From contig JAQFVV010000973.1 of the NCBI GenBank assembly GCA_028023455.1, positions 1 to 64,000 of the forward strand: a stretch of 64,000 nucleotides of DNA, written 5' to 3'. Made by a program: the position numbers and the translations under genes. The stretch is from Epiperipatus broadwayi (lineage: Eukaryota > Onychophora > Udeonychophora > Euonychophora > Peripatidae). This document shows, one piece after another, positions 37,620 through 49,020 of the stretch. Each line of letters opens with the position of its first letter. Position 1 is the first letter of the stretch. Below the pieces are notes generated by a model. That model saw only the letters and a program-made list of their open reading frames with translations. It had not been told where the DNA came from and did no database searches.

Positions 37620-38722
37620 CTATGGGTTCACCAATTTCTCCAGCATTAGCTTCTATTTTTATGGAGGATTTGGAAAATAAAATTTTGACTTTAGCAGTTA
37701 AAAAACCATCTATATGGCTGAGGTATGTTGATGATACCTTTGTTATTTGGCCTCATGGTAAGCATGCTCTTGATGACTTTTTTAATTTTTTAAACTCTCT
37801 TCACAACAATATTAAATTTACCATGGAAATAGAAAATAATAATCAATTACCTTTTTTAGATGTTTTGATTGAAAGAAGGGAAGATGGTTCTTTATCCCAT
37901 GGTATATATAAAAAACCAACACACACTGGGAGATATCTGCATTTTTCCTCTCCTCACCATCCTGCACAACTATTTTCAGTGGCAAAGACATTATTGGATA
38001 GAACAAAGAGACTTTCTGATGATAGCCATTTTCACCAGGACCTTTTTGCTACTAATAAAATGCTTCTTCATAATGGTTTTAATTACAAAATTATTAATAG
38101 GGCTTATACATATCAAAAGAAAAAAGATTTTGATACATCAAAAATTAAGACAATTTTGCCATATATTAAAGAAGTAACTGATAGAATTGGTAACATTTTA
38201 AAGAATAATAATATTCACACAATTTACACTACTTATAAAAAAATTAGTGAAATATTTCCTCTTCCTAAAGATAAAATTGCTTTGGAGTGTCATGGTGTGT
38301 ATGAAATTCCATGTAGGGTCTGTCCACATACATATATAGGACAGACTAATCATAGAATAAATAGTAGAAAGGAAGAACACATTCTGGCAGTGAGAGAAAA
38401 ATCCAATTCATCAGCTATTTATTCTCATATTAAATTAACAAATCATGATATCAATTTTGAAAAAACAAATATTTTAGCAAAAATTGAACAATATGACCAG
38501 AGATTGCTAAGAGAAGCTATAGAGATTTTTAAAAGGCCCAAGAGCATAAATGAAAGGTGTGAGTTAAAGAAGATTAACAACATTTGGAAGAAACTATTGG
38601 AAGAGAAAATAAATTTTAAAACTTCTCAACCAATAGAATTTAAATATGAGGAGAAAGAAAACGATAAAAACGATTTTAAATCTCACATGCATTCTTATGA
38701 TTTGAGAAAGAGGACGCTCTGA
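37595..38722 (+). CDS. PLE family 1: RT C-terminal half plus GIY-YIG endonuclease
   Basis: 375 codons open. Residues 1-25 hold GLAMGSPISPALASIFME; RYVDDTFVIW near 44-53 carries the catalytic Asp pair; PFLDVLIERREDGSLSHGIYKKPTHTGRY continues the RT palm/thumb. The GIY-YIG domain starts near residue 230: GVYEIPCRVC with a CxxC pair before YIGQTN (the cysteines between GIY and YIG are a PLE hallmark), then RKEEH and REAIEI with the metal-binding Glu. The enzyme pair nicks target DNA and copies the element. It is a truncated reading of a longer polyprotein, so not functional alone. Confidence 0.85.
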   Translation: MYKQTSGLAMGSPISPALASIFMEDLENKILTLAVKKPSIWLRYVDDTFVIWPHGKHALDDFFNFLNSLHNNIKFTMEIENNNQLPFLDVLIERREDGSLSHGIYKKPTHTGRYLHFSSPHHPAQLFSVAKTLLDRTKRLSDDSHFHQDLFATNKMLLHNGFNYKIINRAYTYQKKKDFDTSKIKTILPYIKEVTDRIGNILKNNNIHTIYTTYKKISEIFPLPKDKIALECHGVYEIPCRVCPHTYIGQTNHRINSRKEEHILAVREKSNSSAIYSHIKLTNHDINFEKTNILAKIEQYDQRLLREAIEIFKRPKSINERCELKKINNIWKKLLEEKINFKTSQPIEFKYEEKENDKNDFKSHMHSYDLRKRTL

Positions 38723-38757
38723 GGAAGGTACTTGATATTGTACTGAAATGTCAGCAT
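38714..38757 (+). ncRNA. Hammerhead motif, PLE family 1 3' end (one core change)
   Basis: Same layout as 36176-36219: CTGAGGA at 38719-38725 overlapping the ORF stop, stem II, GAAA at 38745-38748. Here stem III reads ATGT instead of ACGT and stem I is ACGCT/AGCAT with one mismatch. The C-to-T change sits in a CpG, consistent with methylation-linked decay. Confidence 0.65.
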
Positions 38758-38851
38758 TTAGCTTTTTCACTACACGGAATATCCTGCAAATAGTAATAAT
38801 AATATGACATTTTTTATCCATGAAATCATTAGAATTAACATATATATATAT

Positions 38852-38857
38852 ATATAT
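38852..38857. repeat. Possible target-site duplication, left, of LTR element 2
   Basis: ATATAT before the LTR and ATATAT at 45781-45786 after it. The site is a TA microsatellite, so a 4- or 6-bp duplication both fit and proof is weak. Confidence 0.45.
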
Positions 38858-39762
38858 TGAAACAGATATTCTGTTCCTCATATAAATATTCAAAAGATCC
38901 CCCCCCCATTCAAAAATGTCTAGCGTGATTCAATCTAATTGGGAACGCAATAAAGCTGTGATTTGTTAAAGAAAAATCATATTTTTAATTTTGTGATTGA
39001 TGGAATTGAATAAAATGTTATATCGTCTTATTTATTTTTATTTTTTATTTTATCTGTCTCAATAAAAAAAAAAGAAATTAATTATCCAATGATTAAAAAG
39101 AAAGAAAAAAGATACTTGAGTTAAACTGAGGCAGTATTCAAATTAGACACGTCGTGGGAAGAAAAGAATTTTTTTTTCTCTCTCGTCTTACACAGAGAGG
39201 CAGAACATATAAAATCTTTTTTTTTAAAAAAAAAGTGTATTACTTAATTCTTTTGACTCATTAAAATGGAAAAAGAAAGATTTCCTAGAGGAATTATGAT
39301 GTCAATGGGGTAATTTAGCGGCTTTACTCTCTCCATGCTGTGCCATGACTTTACATAGATGAAATAATCCGCCTTCTTTCTGAATAAACTGGACTGCAAA
39401 ACTGGAAGGTAATTATGTTATAGGAATGTTTAGACATCTTTACCATAAATTATAAATTGACATCATGAAATATCTACATAAAAGTTTATTTTATAAAATA
39501 TTAAAACATATTTACCATATGTTATGAAGTGAATTTATGAAACGGTTGCATACATTTTGTTTAATAAAATATTAAGACATCTTTATCATATGTTATAAAG
39601 TGAAGTTATGAAATAATTACGTAGAATTTATTTTGTAAAATATTAGAAAATGTTTATCATACGTTATAAAATGAAGTTATGAAATAGTTATACGCAAATA
39701 TATTTATAAAAATTTTTGGATGTTTTTTATATTAGGTTTAAAAATTGTAAAAATTAAAAAAT

Positions 39763-40165
39763 GAATGCTCCACAAGCCAAATAGAGTTTATGTGTATGAA
39801 GATACTTTTATATTTGACTGAATTATAAATGCTTTGGTTACTAAATGATAAATGCTCCACAAGCCAAACAGAGTTTATGTATATGAATATAGTTTTGTAT
39901 TTGACTAAATTATAAATGCTCCACAAGCCAAACAGAGCTTTGTGTATAAATATACCTTTATATTTGACTAAATTAGAAATGCTTTAATTACTAAATGATA
40001 AATGCTCCACAAGTTAAACAGAGTTTATGTATACGAATATAGTTTTATATTTGACTAAATTATAAATGCTCCACAAGCCAAACAGAGTTTATGTGTGTGA
40101 ATATACTTTTATATTTGATTAAATTATAAATGCTTCAATTACTAAATTATAAATGCTCCACAAAC
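39763..40165 (+). repeat. Minisatellite in left LTR, ~65-bp units
   Basis: Six or so units share ATGCTCCACAAGCCAAACAG, GTTTATGT and TTTGACTAAATTAT. Same array in the right LTR at 44340-44765. Confidence 0.85.
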
Positions 40166-40249
40166 CAAGAATTGCTGAATTTAAATGTTACCAATCAGTA
40201 ATAATTCATAAAATAACGAAATGTTATATAAATCATAAATGCTTAACTG

Positions 40250-40660
40250 CTACCAAGCTTCTTCTCATAAAGGAATACAAAAATAAACTACTGTTGAATT
40301 GGAATATTTCCAAGCTTCTTCTCATAAAGGAATACAAAAACGAACTATTGTTGGATTAGAATATTTCCAAGCTTCTTCTCATAAAGGAATATAAAAATGA
40401 ACTATTGTTGAATTGGAATATTTCCAAGCTTCTTCTCATAAAGGAATACAAAAATGAACTATTGTTGAATTAGAATATTCCCAAGCTTCTTCTCACAAAT
40501 GGATTCAAAATAAACTATTATTGAATTAGAATATTTCCAAGCTTCTTCTTGGATTCAAAATGAACTATTGTTGAATTAGAATATTCCCAAGCTTCTTCTC
40601 ATCAATGGATTCAAAATGAACTATTGTTGAATTAGACTGTTTCCAAACGTCTTCTCATAA
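40250..40660 (+). repeat. Minisatellite in left LTR, ~57-bp units
   Basis: About eight units with AAGCTTCTTCTCATAAAGGA and AACTATTGTTGAATT. The right LTR has a matching array at about 44850-45265, with unit-level differences that suggest unequal exchange or slippage after insertion. Confidence 0.85.
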
Positions 40661-41026
40661 ATGAACTTGTAAATGAACTATTGATAAAAAAAAAGAACTG
40701 CTTCTAGCTCTTTCATAAGTAAAATGAAAATGAGTTATCATGTGGATAAAATGAACTTCGTTAGAAATTGCTAATTAATTGTTATTTAATAAATTTTTTT
40801 GTTACTAAAAATTAAATTGGTTATCCAGTTGTCCAGTTTTGTTTTGTTTTATCGCATCACTCATCAATTATAGCACTGGTTCATGAGAATCTCATGCCTT
40901 CTGAGCTACGTCTGACATAACTAGACCCAGGCCAGTCAGGTTGTAGCGAGACGGAACTCTAATGGCGCTGTTTGGAAAACCAAACATATAAATGTTTAGA
41001 TGTTCCCAGTTATGGTACTACATCCT

Positions 41027-41115
41027 CTGATGAGCAGGAAATATTGTTGTAGGAGGCATTAACATCTGCATTAGGAATGTCAATTGATGGTTCCTTCCTA
41101 CAGCATGCTCATCAG
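41027..41115 (+). other. Nested hairpin near the 3' end of the left LTR
   Basis: CTGATGAGCA (41027-41036) pairs with TGCTCATCAG (41106-41115), and TGTAGGA (41048-41054) with TCCTACA (41096-41102) inside it. Both stems are kept in the right LTR (45641-45729). Near an LTR 3' end this could help 3' processing or packaging; that is speculation. Confidence 0.7.
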
Positions 41116-41166
41116 AAAATTGTTACAACTGATGTAATAAAAGGGTTGTATGGCGGTCCGGTTACA

Positions 41167-41390
41167 TTTGTCGTCCAACTGTGAGGCTTTATCCAGCTAG
41201 CCTAACCATAGGCACCTATTACATTTGTCGTCCAACTGTGAGGCTTTATCCAGCTAGCCTAACCATAGGCACCTATTACATTGTCATCTTACTGTGAGGC
41301 CTTATTTGGCTAGCATACTCATAGACTGGTTAATTTGCCACCTTACTGTGAAGCCTTATCTAGCTAGCCTACTCATAGGCATAAGCAGAT
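41167..41390 (+). repeat. Primer-binding-site region, tandemly repeated (element 2)
   Basis: Directly after the LTR, TTTGTCGTCCAACTGTGAGG resembles TTTGGCGCCCAACGTGAGG, a tRNA-Lys-type PBS with point changes. The ~57-bp unit is repeated about four times (starts near 41167, 41224, 41281, 41333), the first two almost identical, later ones diverged. Confidence 0.6.
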
Positions 41391-41585
41391 CACGATTCTG
41401 TGATATGAACAGTGCATATGATGAAGTGATGTAATTTGTTCAGGAAGGATGGAAAAATAAAAGTTTAAAAGAAACAACACAAAAATGAATGGAATAAAGA
41501 ATGAAACAGGCATTTCAAAGAAGATGGAGTAGGGTCATGGTGTGGATGGAGAGAGAAGCTTACTAAGTCAGAAAACAAAGGAAAA

Positions 41586-42872
41586 ATGGTGAATGTAGAA
41601 ACTCAGGAAACAAAAAAGAAAGCCATGTTAAAGCAGCTATTCGATATGGTCAAAGAACGAATAGAAAAAGAGGACAAACAAAGAGAAGAAGATATCAAAT
41701 GGAGAGAAGATAAAAAGAAAAGAGACAAACAAAGAGAAGAATATAACCAAAAATGGGATAAACAAAGAGAAGAAGATAACCAAAAATGTGATAAACAAAG
41801 AGAAGAATATAACCAAAAATGGGATAAACAAAGAGAAGAAGATATCAAACAAAGAGAAGAATATAACCAAAAATGGGATAAACAAAGAGAAGAAGATATC
41901 AAACAAAGAGAAGAATATAACCAAAAATGGGATAAACAAAGAGAAGAAGATAACCAAAAATGGGATAAACAAAGAGAAGAAGATATCAAACAAAGAGAAG
42001 AATATAACAAGCAAGCAATAGAAGCAAACCAAAGAATAGAAAAACGAATTAAAGAAACAGTATATACAGAAGCTGAGAATGAAATTGTATCAAATACAGT
42101 AAAAGAGTTTCAAATGGATGAAAATGAATCTAATAAAGCAAAATTAAAATCTTCTGATCTTCAAGAAGATGAAAAACGTGAAAATGAACATAATCAAAAT
42201 ATAACAAGGGGACTGTCCAATATAGAAGAAAATGTTTCAGAAAAATTGTCTGATATATGCTATGAAATAGTAATGGAGATAGAGAAAGAAACCATAAAAT
42301 GGAAAGAAAAGTGTGTTAGTCCTCAACCATATATAAAAATTATAAACAAAAGCTTAATAAACTCAAATCAAAAATTGAGTACAGAAAAAAAATATATAAA
42401 AACAGTTATTAAAAATATAGTTGCTTACGCAGGAAAAGACACCAAAAGGGAATCTGAAAACTCAGGATTTATAAGTGTGAAAAAAATTAAGCAACAAGAA
42501 ACTTTTATAAATACTAAAAAAATAATTATTATGGCAGAAGAACCATTTAAAAATAAACTTTTATGTAAAAATGAAATACCACCATGGAAGAGGAACAGGA
42601 GAAAATTCACAGATGGTGTTCATGGTCTATATCGGACGCGTATAATTAGAAGATCCAACAGTGATGATAACCTGCAAAGAAGTGTGGGTACAACTACTGA
42701 ACCACAGAGAAAAGAACAAGAAGCAAGACACCACAGTAATGTTGAACATGATAAATTTTCAAAAAAAAAACAATTCAGAAGTATGTCACCTCATAATACA
42801 AAAGAGGACTATTGGAGAACTGACCATGATCCTCAGTTCCCCAAACCAGGTTGCAGTTATAATTCAGAATAA
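41586..42872 (+). CDS. 428-aa Gag-like coiled-coil protein of LTR element 2
   Basis: Intact ATG-to-stop ORF, the only one between the LTRs. Residues 1-30 are a Lys-rich helix (AMLKQLFDMVKERIEKED). Residues ~31-140 are a charged repeat of DKQREEDIKQREEYNQKW-type units, encoded by a tandem DNA repeat at about 41670-42005. Residues 160-260 are Glu/Lys-rich and the last ~120 are basic and Ser-rich (RRSNSDDNLQRSVG). No zinc knuckle, protease, RT or integrase is seen. Position after the PBS argues for Gag; sequence alone does not prove it. It is organised like the 509-aa ORF of element 1: acidic or charged N-terminus, long coiled coil, basic C-terminus. Confidence 0.7.
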   Translation: MVNVETQETKKKAMLKQLFDMVKERIEKEDKQREEDIKWREDKKKRDKQREEYNQKWDKQREEDNQKCDKQREEYNQKWDKQREEDIKQREEYNQKWDKQREEDIKQREEYNQKWDKQREEDNQKWDKQREEDIKQREEYNKQAIEANQRIEKRIKETVYTEAENEIVSNTVKEFQMDENESNKAKLKSSDLQEDEKRENEHNQNITRGLSNIEENVSEKLSDICYEIVMEIEKETIKWKEKCVSPQPYIKIINKSLINSNQKLSTEKKYIKTVIKNIVAYAGKDTKRESENSGFISVKKIKQQETFINTKKIIIMAEEPFKNKLLCKNEIPPWKRNRRKFTDGVHGLYRTRIIRRSNSDDNLQRSVGTTTEPQRKEQEARHHSNVEHDKFSKKKQFRSMSPHNTKEDYWRTDHDPQFPKPGCSYNSE

Positions 42873-43446
42873 AATAGAGATAGCTGTTGGAAAAAGTTTG
42901 TGAGTGTGGAGTAGTGATGCATGAACTTGTATTTTTCATGTTGAGATGGTGGATGATTGAGCAGAGATGCTTGGATGCATTGTGTTATGATGCTCCAAAG
43001 TATATGCTTGGCACTATCCTGACCTGGATGTTGTGCTTCAAGAGTAGTCCAGCAGTGCGTATATATAGGTCTCATGTATAGGCCTTGGTCTCATGGATAG
43101 GCCAAATGATAGCCCCTAAGACTCACCGAAGCTGAGCAGGGTTGGCTGAATGCCAAATAGATTTTTTTTCTCTGGCTCCTATTCTTGGTTGGATGATACT
43201 TCTAGGTACAAGAGAGGTAGTGCTTAAAAATGAGATATTTTCTCGTGACATCATGAGGTGGTGTGTACTGGTAGTTTGTGCTTGGCCATCTATTTGTCCC
43301 GGCATTGGAAGCAATGGTTCATGTATTCACTTTTCCAGCTCATCTTACCTATTCATCAGCATATCTAAAACCAGGCAGTACTGAGAAATAATGTGTATAG
43401 TATATGGAATGAAATCGTATTTCCAGGCGATTTCATCCCAAAATTT
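42873..43446. other. 3' internal region of element 2, no gene
   Basis: Less AT-rich than its surroundings, with short overlapping frames up to 80 codons on both strands but no motif I recognise. Could be a remnant of pol or env worn beyond recognition. Confidence 0.4.
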
Positions 43447-43458
43447 GGTGAGGGGTAA
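43447..43458 (+). promoter_or_regulatory. Polypurine tract (element 2)
   Basis: GGTGAGGGGTAA directly precedes the TGAAACAG start of the right LTR. Confidence 0.6.
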
Positions 43459-45780
43459 TGAAACAGATATTCTGTTCCTCATATAAATATTCAAAAGATC
43501 CCCCCCCATTCAAAAATGTCTAGCGTGATTCAATCTAATTGGGAACGCAATAAAGCTGTGATTTGTTAAAGAAAAATCATATTTTTAATTTTGTGATTGA
43601 TGGAATTGAATAAAATGTTATATCGTCTTTTTTTTTTTTTTTTTTTTTTATCTGTCTCAATAAAAAAAAAAGAAATTAATTATCCAATCATTAAAAAGAA
43701 AGAAAAAAGATACTTGAGTTAAACTGAGGCAGTATTCAAATTAGACATGTCGTGGGAAGAAAAGAATTTTTTTTTCTCTCTCGTCTTACACAGAGAGGCA
43801 GAACATATAAAATCTTTTTTTTAAAAAAAAAGTGTATTACTTAATTCTTTTGACTCATTAAAATGGAAAAAGAAAGCTTTCCTAGAGGAATTATGATGTC
43901 AATTGGGGTAATTTAGCGGCTTTACTCTCTCCATGCTGTGCCATGACTTTACATAGATGAAATAATCTGCCTTCTTTCTGAATAAACTGGACTGCAAAAC
44001 TGGAAGGTAATTATGTTATAGGAATGTTTAGACATCTTTACCATAAATTATAAATTGACATCATGAAATATCTACATAAAAGTTATTTTTATAAAATATT
44101 AAAACATATTTACCATATGTTATGAAGTGAATTTATGAAACGGTTGCATACGTTTTGTTTAATAAAATATTAAGACATCTTTATCATATGTTATAAAGTG
44201 AAGTCATGAAATAATTATGTAGAATTTATTTTGTAAAATATTAGAAAATGTTTATCATACGTTATAAAATGAAGTTATGAAATAGTTATACGCAAATTTA
44301 TTTATAAAAATATTTGAATGTATTTACTATATGGATTAGAAATGCTGCAATTACTAAATGATAAATGCTCCACAAGCCAAATAGAGTTTATGTGTATGAA
44401 GATACTTTTATATTTGACTGAATTATAAATGCTTCGGTTACTAAATGATAAATGCTCCACAAGCCAAACAGAGTTTATGTATATGAATATAGTTTTGTAT
44501 TTGACTAAATTATAAATGCTCCACAAGCCAAACAGAGCTTATGTGTATGAATATACCTTTATATTTGACTAAATTACAAATGCTTTAATTACTAAATGAT
44601 AAATGCTCCACAAGCCAAACAGAGTTTATGTATACGAATATAGTTTTATATTTGACTAAATTATAAATGCTCCACAAGCCAAACAGAGTTTATGTGTGTG
44701 AATATACTTTTATATTTGATTAAATTATAAATGCTTCAATTACTAAATTATAAATGCTCCACAAACCAAGAATTGCTGAATTTAAATGTTACCAATCAGT
44801 AATAATTCATAAAATAACGAAATGTTATATAAATCATAAATGCTTAACTGCTACCAAGCTTCTTCTCATAAAGGAATACAAAAATAAACTACTGTTGAAT
44901 TGGAATATTTCCAAGCTTCTTCTCATAAAGGAATACAAAAACGAACTATTGTTGGATTAGAATATTTCCAAGCTTCTTCTCGTAAAGGAATACAAAAATA
45001 AACTATTGTTGAATTGGAATATTTCCAAGCTTCTTCTCATAAAGGAATACAAAAATGAACTATTGTTGGATTAGAATATTTCCAAGCTTCTTCTCATAAA
45101 GGAATACAAAAATAAACTATTGTTGAATTGCAATATTTCCAAGCTTCTTCTCATAAAGGAATACAAAAATAAACCATTGTTGAATTAGAATATTCCCAAG
45201 CTTCTTCTCATCAATGGATTCAAAATGAACTATTGTTGAATTAGACTGTTTCCAAACGTCTTCTCATAAATGAATTTGTAAATGAACTATTGATAAAAAA
45301 AGGAACTGCTTCTAACTCTTTCATAAGTAAAATGAAAATGAATTATCATGTGGATAGAAATGAACTTTGTTAGAAATTGCTAATTAATTGTTATTTAATA
45401 ATTTTTTTTTTGTTACTAAAAATTAAATTGGTTATCCAGTTGTCCAATTTTGTTTTGTTTTATTGCATCACTCATCAGTTGTAGCACTGATTCATGAGAA
45501 TCTTATGCCTTCTGAGCTACGTCTGACATAACTAGATCTACCCAAATCAGGTTGTAGTGAGACGGAACTCTAATGGCGCTTTTTGGGAAACCAAACATAG
45601 AAATATTTAGATGTTTCCAGTCTTTATGGTACTACATCCTCTGATGAGCAGGAAATATTGTTGTAGGAGGCATTAACATCTGCATTAGGAATGTCAATTG
45701 ATAGTTCCTTCCTACAGCATGCTCATCAGAAAATTGTTACAACTGATGTAATAAAAGGGTTGTATGGCGGTCCGGTTACA
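43459..45780 (+). repeat. Right LTR of element 2 (2322 bp)
   Basis: Repeat of 38858-41166, with the same ends, minisatellites and terminal hairpin. A poly-T expansion near 43628-43649 is a local difference. Confidence 0.88.
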
Positions 45781-45786
45781 ATATAT

Positions 45787-46214
45787 TGTAATAAAACAAC
45801 ACAAAATACTTTGATCAGATCACATTTGGACAGCCAAAGGCAATTGGTTCTAAGTAGATAAGATAATATCCGATTGACCCAGTCATAAACTATAATAATC
45901 ACACAAAAAGACATTATCAGTTTAAAACCTGTTGCTGAAAATGTTAACCCCACAATATTAATATTTCCTGCTCATCATGTAGATTGAATCCATGATAATC
46001 AATATGGTTAGAATATTTATTACTTTGTAATGAACATCTCATTAAAGAGCCATAATTGTGCCACTAGCACCTAAGTTTGACCTTATATCTGTTAGTAGAA
46101 ATCATATTAGCAGTGAATCATAGCTTTGAGGTTCATGAAAATCATTAGCATTGCCATACTATTCAGTTAACTTGGTGAAGTGCATAAACGAAAAGTGAAT
46201 AAAGAAACCTAAAC
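45787..46214. other. Intergenic, no recognised feature
   Basis: Nothing recognised between the LTR element and RTE copy 3. Confidence 0.4.
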
Positions 46215-49020
46215 CGTCATTTGATGAAATTTTAAGTATTTACAACTGCAGATCACTTTCAAGAAAAGTAAAATTGCAAGAAATGGAAGAATAACTATGT
46301 CATATTAATTGGAAAACTATTGGACTTTGTGATGTTAAAAGAAAAGATGAAGAGATGATTTAAAAAGTGAACATGTAGTCTACTATAAAGACACAAATAT
46401 TGAAAGTTACAAGGAGTAGGAGTCATTATAAATTAAAAGTGGAAGAACAACATTGTGGAGATTGATAGTGTATTGGACAGAATGGCAAGATTTGTTGTTA
46501 TTCAACATAATAGCAAATACAAAATACAAATAATCCTTATTTATCCCACACCAAGTTCTCAATGTAATAAAGTAGTAGAAGATTTTTATATGGATGTACA
46601 AAAGACTTTTGATCAGACCAAACAACATTTAAAAATGAGGTTTTAATGCTAGAATTTGTAAATAAATGAAAGATGAAAGTACTTTAGGCAAATTTGGTTA
46701 TAGAAATAGAAATGAAAGTAGACTTGTGCAGTTGACAGAAAAAGAAAAATTTTATATTATGAAGTCTTTTTTTGAGAAAAATGTTAAAAGGAAATGGACA
46801 TTGAAGCATGCAAATAAACATACAACAGAATAGAATTATATTTGACTAACAGAAAATACATATTACATGATTATAGTGTCTTAATAAATTCAACACAGTA
46901 TGTGATAATTGATTAGTAAGGTGTAAGATATATGTTAATGCAAAACTAGAAAGACACAAATTATTATGAAAAACAATATTCCCAGTTGATATTCTTAATC
47001 TTCAGAAACTTTCTAATGCATTTAAATTAGAACTTGCAAATAGATTTCAAGTATTAGTAGATTTTGAACATGATTCAGATTTAATAGAAAAATAAGTCAT
47101 TTACATTTAAAAATTGCAACAAAGATAGCTGATAGAAAAAGCAGCAATTGTCTAATAAAATTTCTACTGAGATTAGAGAATTTATGAAGAAAAGAAATAT
47201 GAAAATATATAAAATTGATGCATTACCAAGGATTAAATATCTTGAATTTTGTCAAATGATATGAAAAAGAGTTTATAATGATATAAGAAAGTATAATTAT
47301 GTATTTGCAAGGAAAGCTGTAGAAGTGAATAAAAGTCTCAAGAGTGTAAAACAATATTTTAGTATTGGTAAGAAACTTATACAATAAGAAAAAAAAAATT
47401 GAATTATTACTAAAAAAAGAGATGACATCATGAAATGGGTAGAAGTGTTCTATCAAGAATTATACAGTAATAAAGAACAAGTACATCATACAGTTATTAT
47501 ATCTTTTGAATTTTCCAGGATTTTAAATGAAGTAAGGCATGCAATCAAATTTATAAAGAAGGGAATTCAGGTAATGATGGAATTATAATCGATATTTTAA
47601 AAGTAGCAAGTGACAAAATATAAATTTTTTGGGAAAAATAATATAAATATACAAATATCTTTCAAATGTCTAAATATAAAGATATACCAGATGATTGGAA
47701 GAATGTAGTATTAATATTAATATTTTAAAGAGATGATATTAGAAATTACTGACTTATCAGTCTTTCATCAGTTTTATACAAACATTTTACCAAGATAATT
47801 ACAACTCGTCTATAAAGAATATTGGATTTCCATCAACCAAGAGAACAAGCTGGATTTAAAAGTGGTTTTAATACAGTAGATCATATCCAAGAATTGAGAG
47901 AAGTTATAGAAAGAGCAAATTAATATGAGTTGCCATTATGCTTTGGATTTGTGGATTATGAAAAGGCATTTGATTCTGTAAACATTTCTTCAGAGATTAA
48001 AGCATTGGATCATTAAAGTATAGATCCCAGATATTGTCATATTTTAAAGAATATTAATAAAAATGCAACAGTAACAATTTGATTACATAATGATACTAGG
48101 AAGATTAACATTGAGAAGGGTGTGAGACAGAGAGACTCCATATTTCCAAAACATTTTACAGTGGTGCTGCAAAAAGTATTTTGTGGATGAAAATGGGAAG
48201 CTAAAGAAGTAAAAGTTAATGGAGGTTATTTAAGTCATTTAGATTTTTCAGATGATGTAGTTGTTTTTGCAAATAATGATTCAGAGCTTCAAGAAATGTT
48301 GCAAGAGTTATCAGAGGAAAGTAAGAAAGTGAAACTAAAGGCAAATGTTAAAATGACTAAAGTAATGTTCAATGGATTTTCTCAAAAAATAAAAATAAAG
48401 ATTGATTATGATGAATTAGAAGTTAACAATGACAAATACCTTGTCAAATTATTATTACAGATGGAAATATAATAGATAAAATTAATCATAGAATTAAACT
48501 TGGTTGGAGTGTTTTTAGTAGAAATCATTTAATATTAAATGGAAACATGTCCATGTGTTTGAAAAGAAAGATTTTTAATAAATGTGTTTTACAAGTTCTT
48601 ACTTATGGATGTGAGGCTTAGACATGTAATGGAAGAGCAATATACAGACTTCTTTCTAATCAAAAAATTATAGAGAGATGAATGTTAGGAGTAACAAGAA
48701 GAGATCAAAAATGCAATACATAGTTAAGAGAACAAACAGGTGTTACTGACATCATTGGAAAGAATTAAAAGACAGAACTGAAGTTGGGCTGGACATACTG
48801 CAAGAAAAGATGGTAAAAGATGGACAATTGAAAATTTAAACTTTATTCCAAAGAGATTATAAAAGACCCTAAAAGAGACCCCATATGAGATAGATGATAA
48901 AATAAAAAAATATGTGATGGTGAAGTGAAGCAGAAAGGATAGAGATCAGCAAAACTGGATTGAATTTTGAGAGCCTTTATCCTGCAAAGGATTAATAATA
49001 GCTGATGATAATGATAACAA
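46215..49020 (+). pseudogene. RTE-type retrotransposon, copy 3 (heavily decayed)
   Basis: Collinear with copies 1 and 2 from the TTACAACTGCAGATCACTTTC start to a degenerate GATGATAATGATAAC tail. No frame exceeds ~75 codons. Readable fragments include the endonuclease GLCDVKRK region, VVEDFYMDVQKTFDQ, the RT FVDYEKAFDSV block and DFSDDVVVFANN, where the Asp pair survives. Many small indels mark it as the oldest of the three copies. Confidence 0.85.

Larger units (their letters stand above)
36301..38840 (+). mobile_element. Penelope-like element family 1, full-length copy (frameshifted)
   Basis: About 2.5 kb from just after the pLTR to the AGAATTAACA end next to (TA)n. It encodes N-terminal region, reverse transcriptase and GIY-YIG endonuclease in order, broken by several stops and frameshifts in the first half while the last 375 codons are open. 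The LTR element at 38858 is inserted in the TA run right at its 3' end. Confidence 0.9.
38858..41166 (+). repeat. Left LTR of element 2 (2309 bp)
   Basis: Begins TGAAACAG and ends CGGTTACA; repeated at 43459-45780 with a few percent differences. TG...CA ends, the PBS-like leader after it and the purine tract before the right copy make this a clear LTR pair. It carries three internal minisatellite arrays (39400-39720, 39763-40165, 40250-40660). Confidence 0.88.

Noticed and set aside
41027-41050. CTGATGAGCAGGAAAT in the LTR 2 hairpin as a hammerhead
   Set aside because: CTGATGA and GAAA occur, but the four bases between cannot form stem II; the segment instead pairs with TGCTCATCAG downstream.
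41603-42032. Long minus-strand and +2 frames over the element 2 Gag repeat
   Set aside because: Shadow frames produced by the tandem DNA repeat encoding the charged coiled coil.
42857-43384. Several 60-80-codon frames on both strands in the 3' internal region of element 2
   Set aside because: Overlapping, mutually exclusive, and without retroelement motifs; could at most be eroded remnants.
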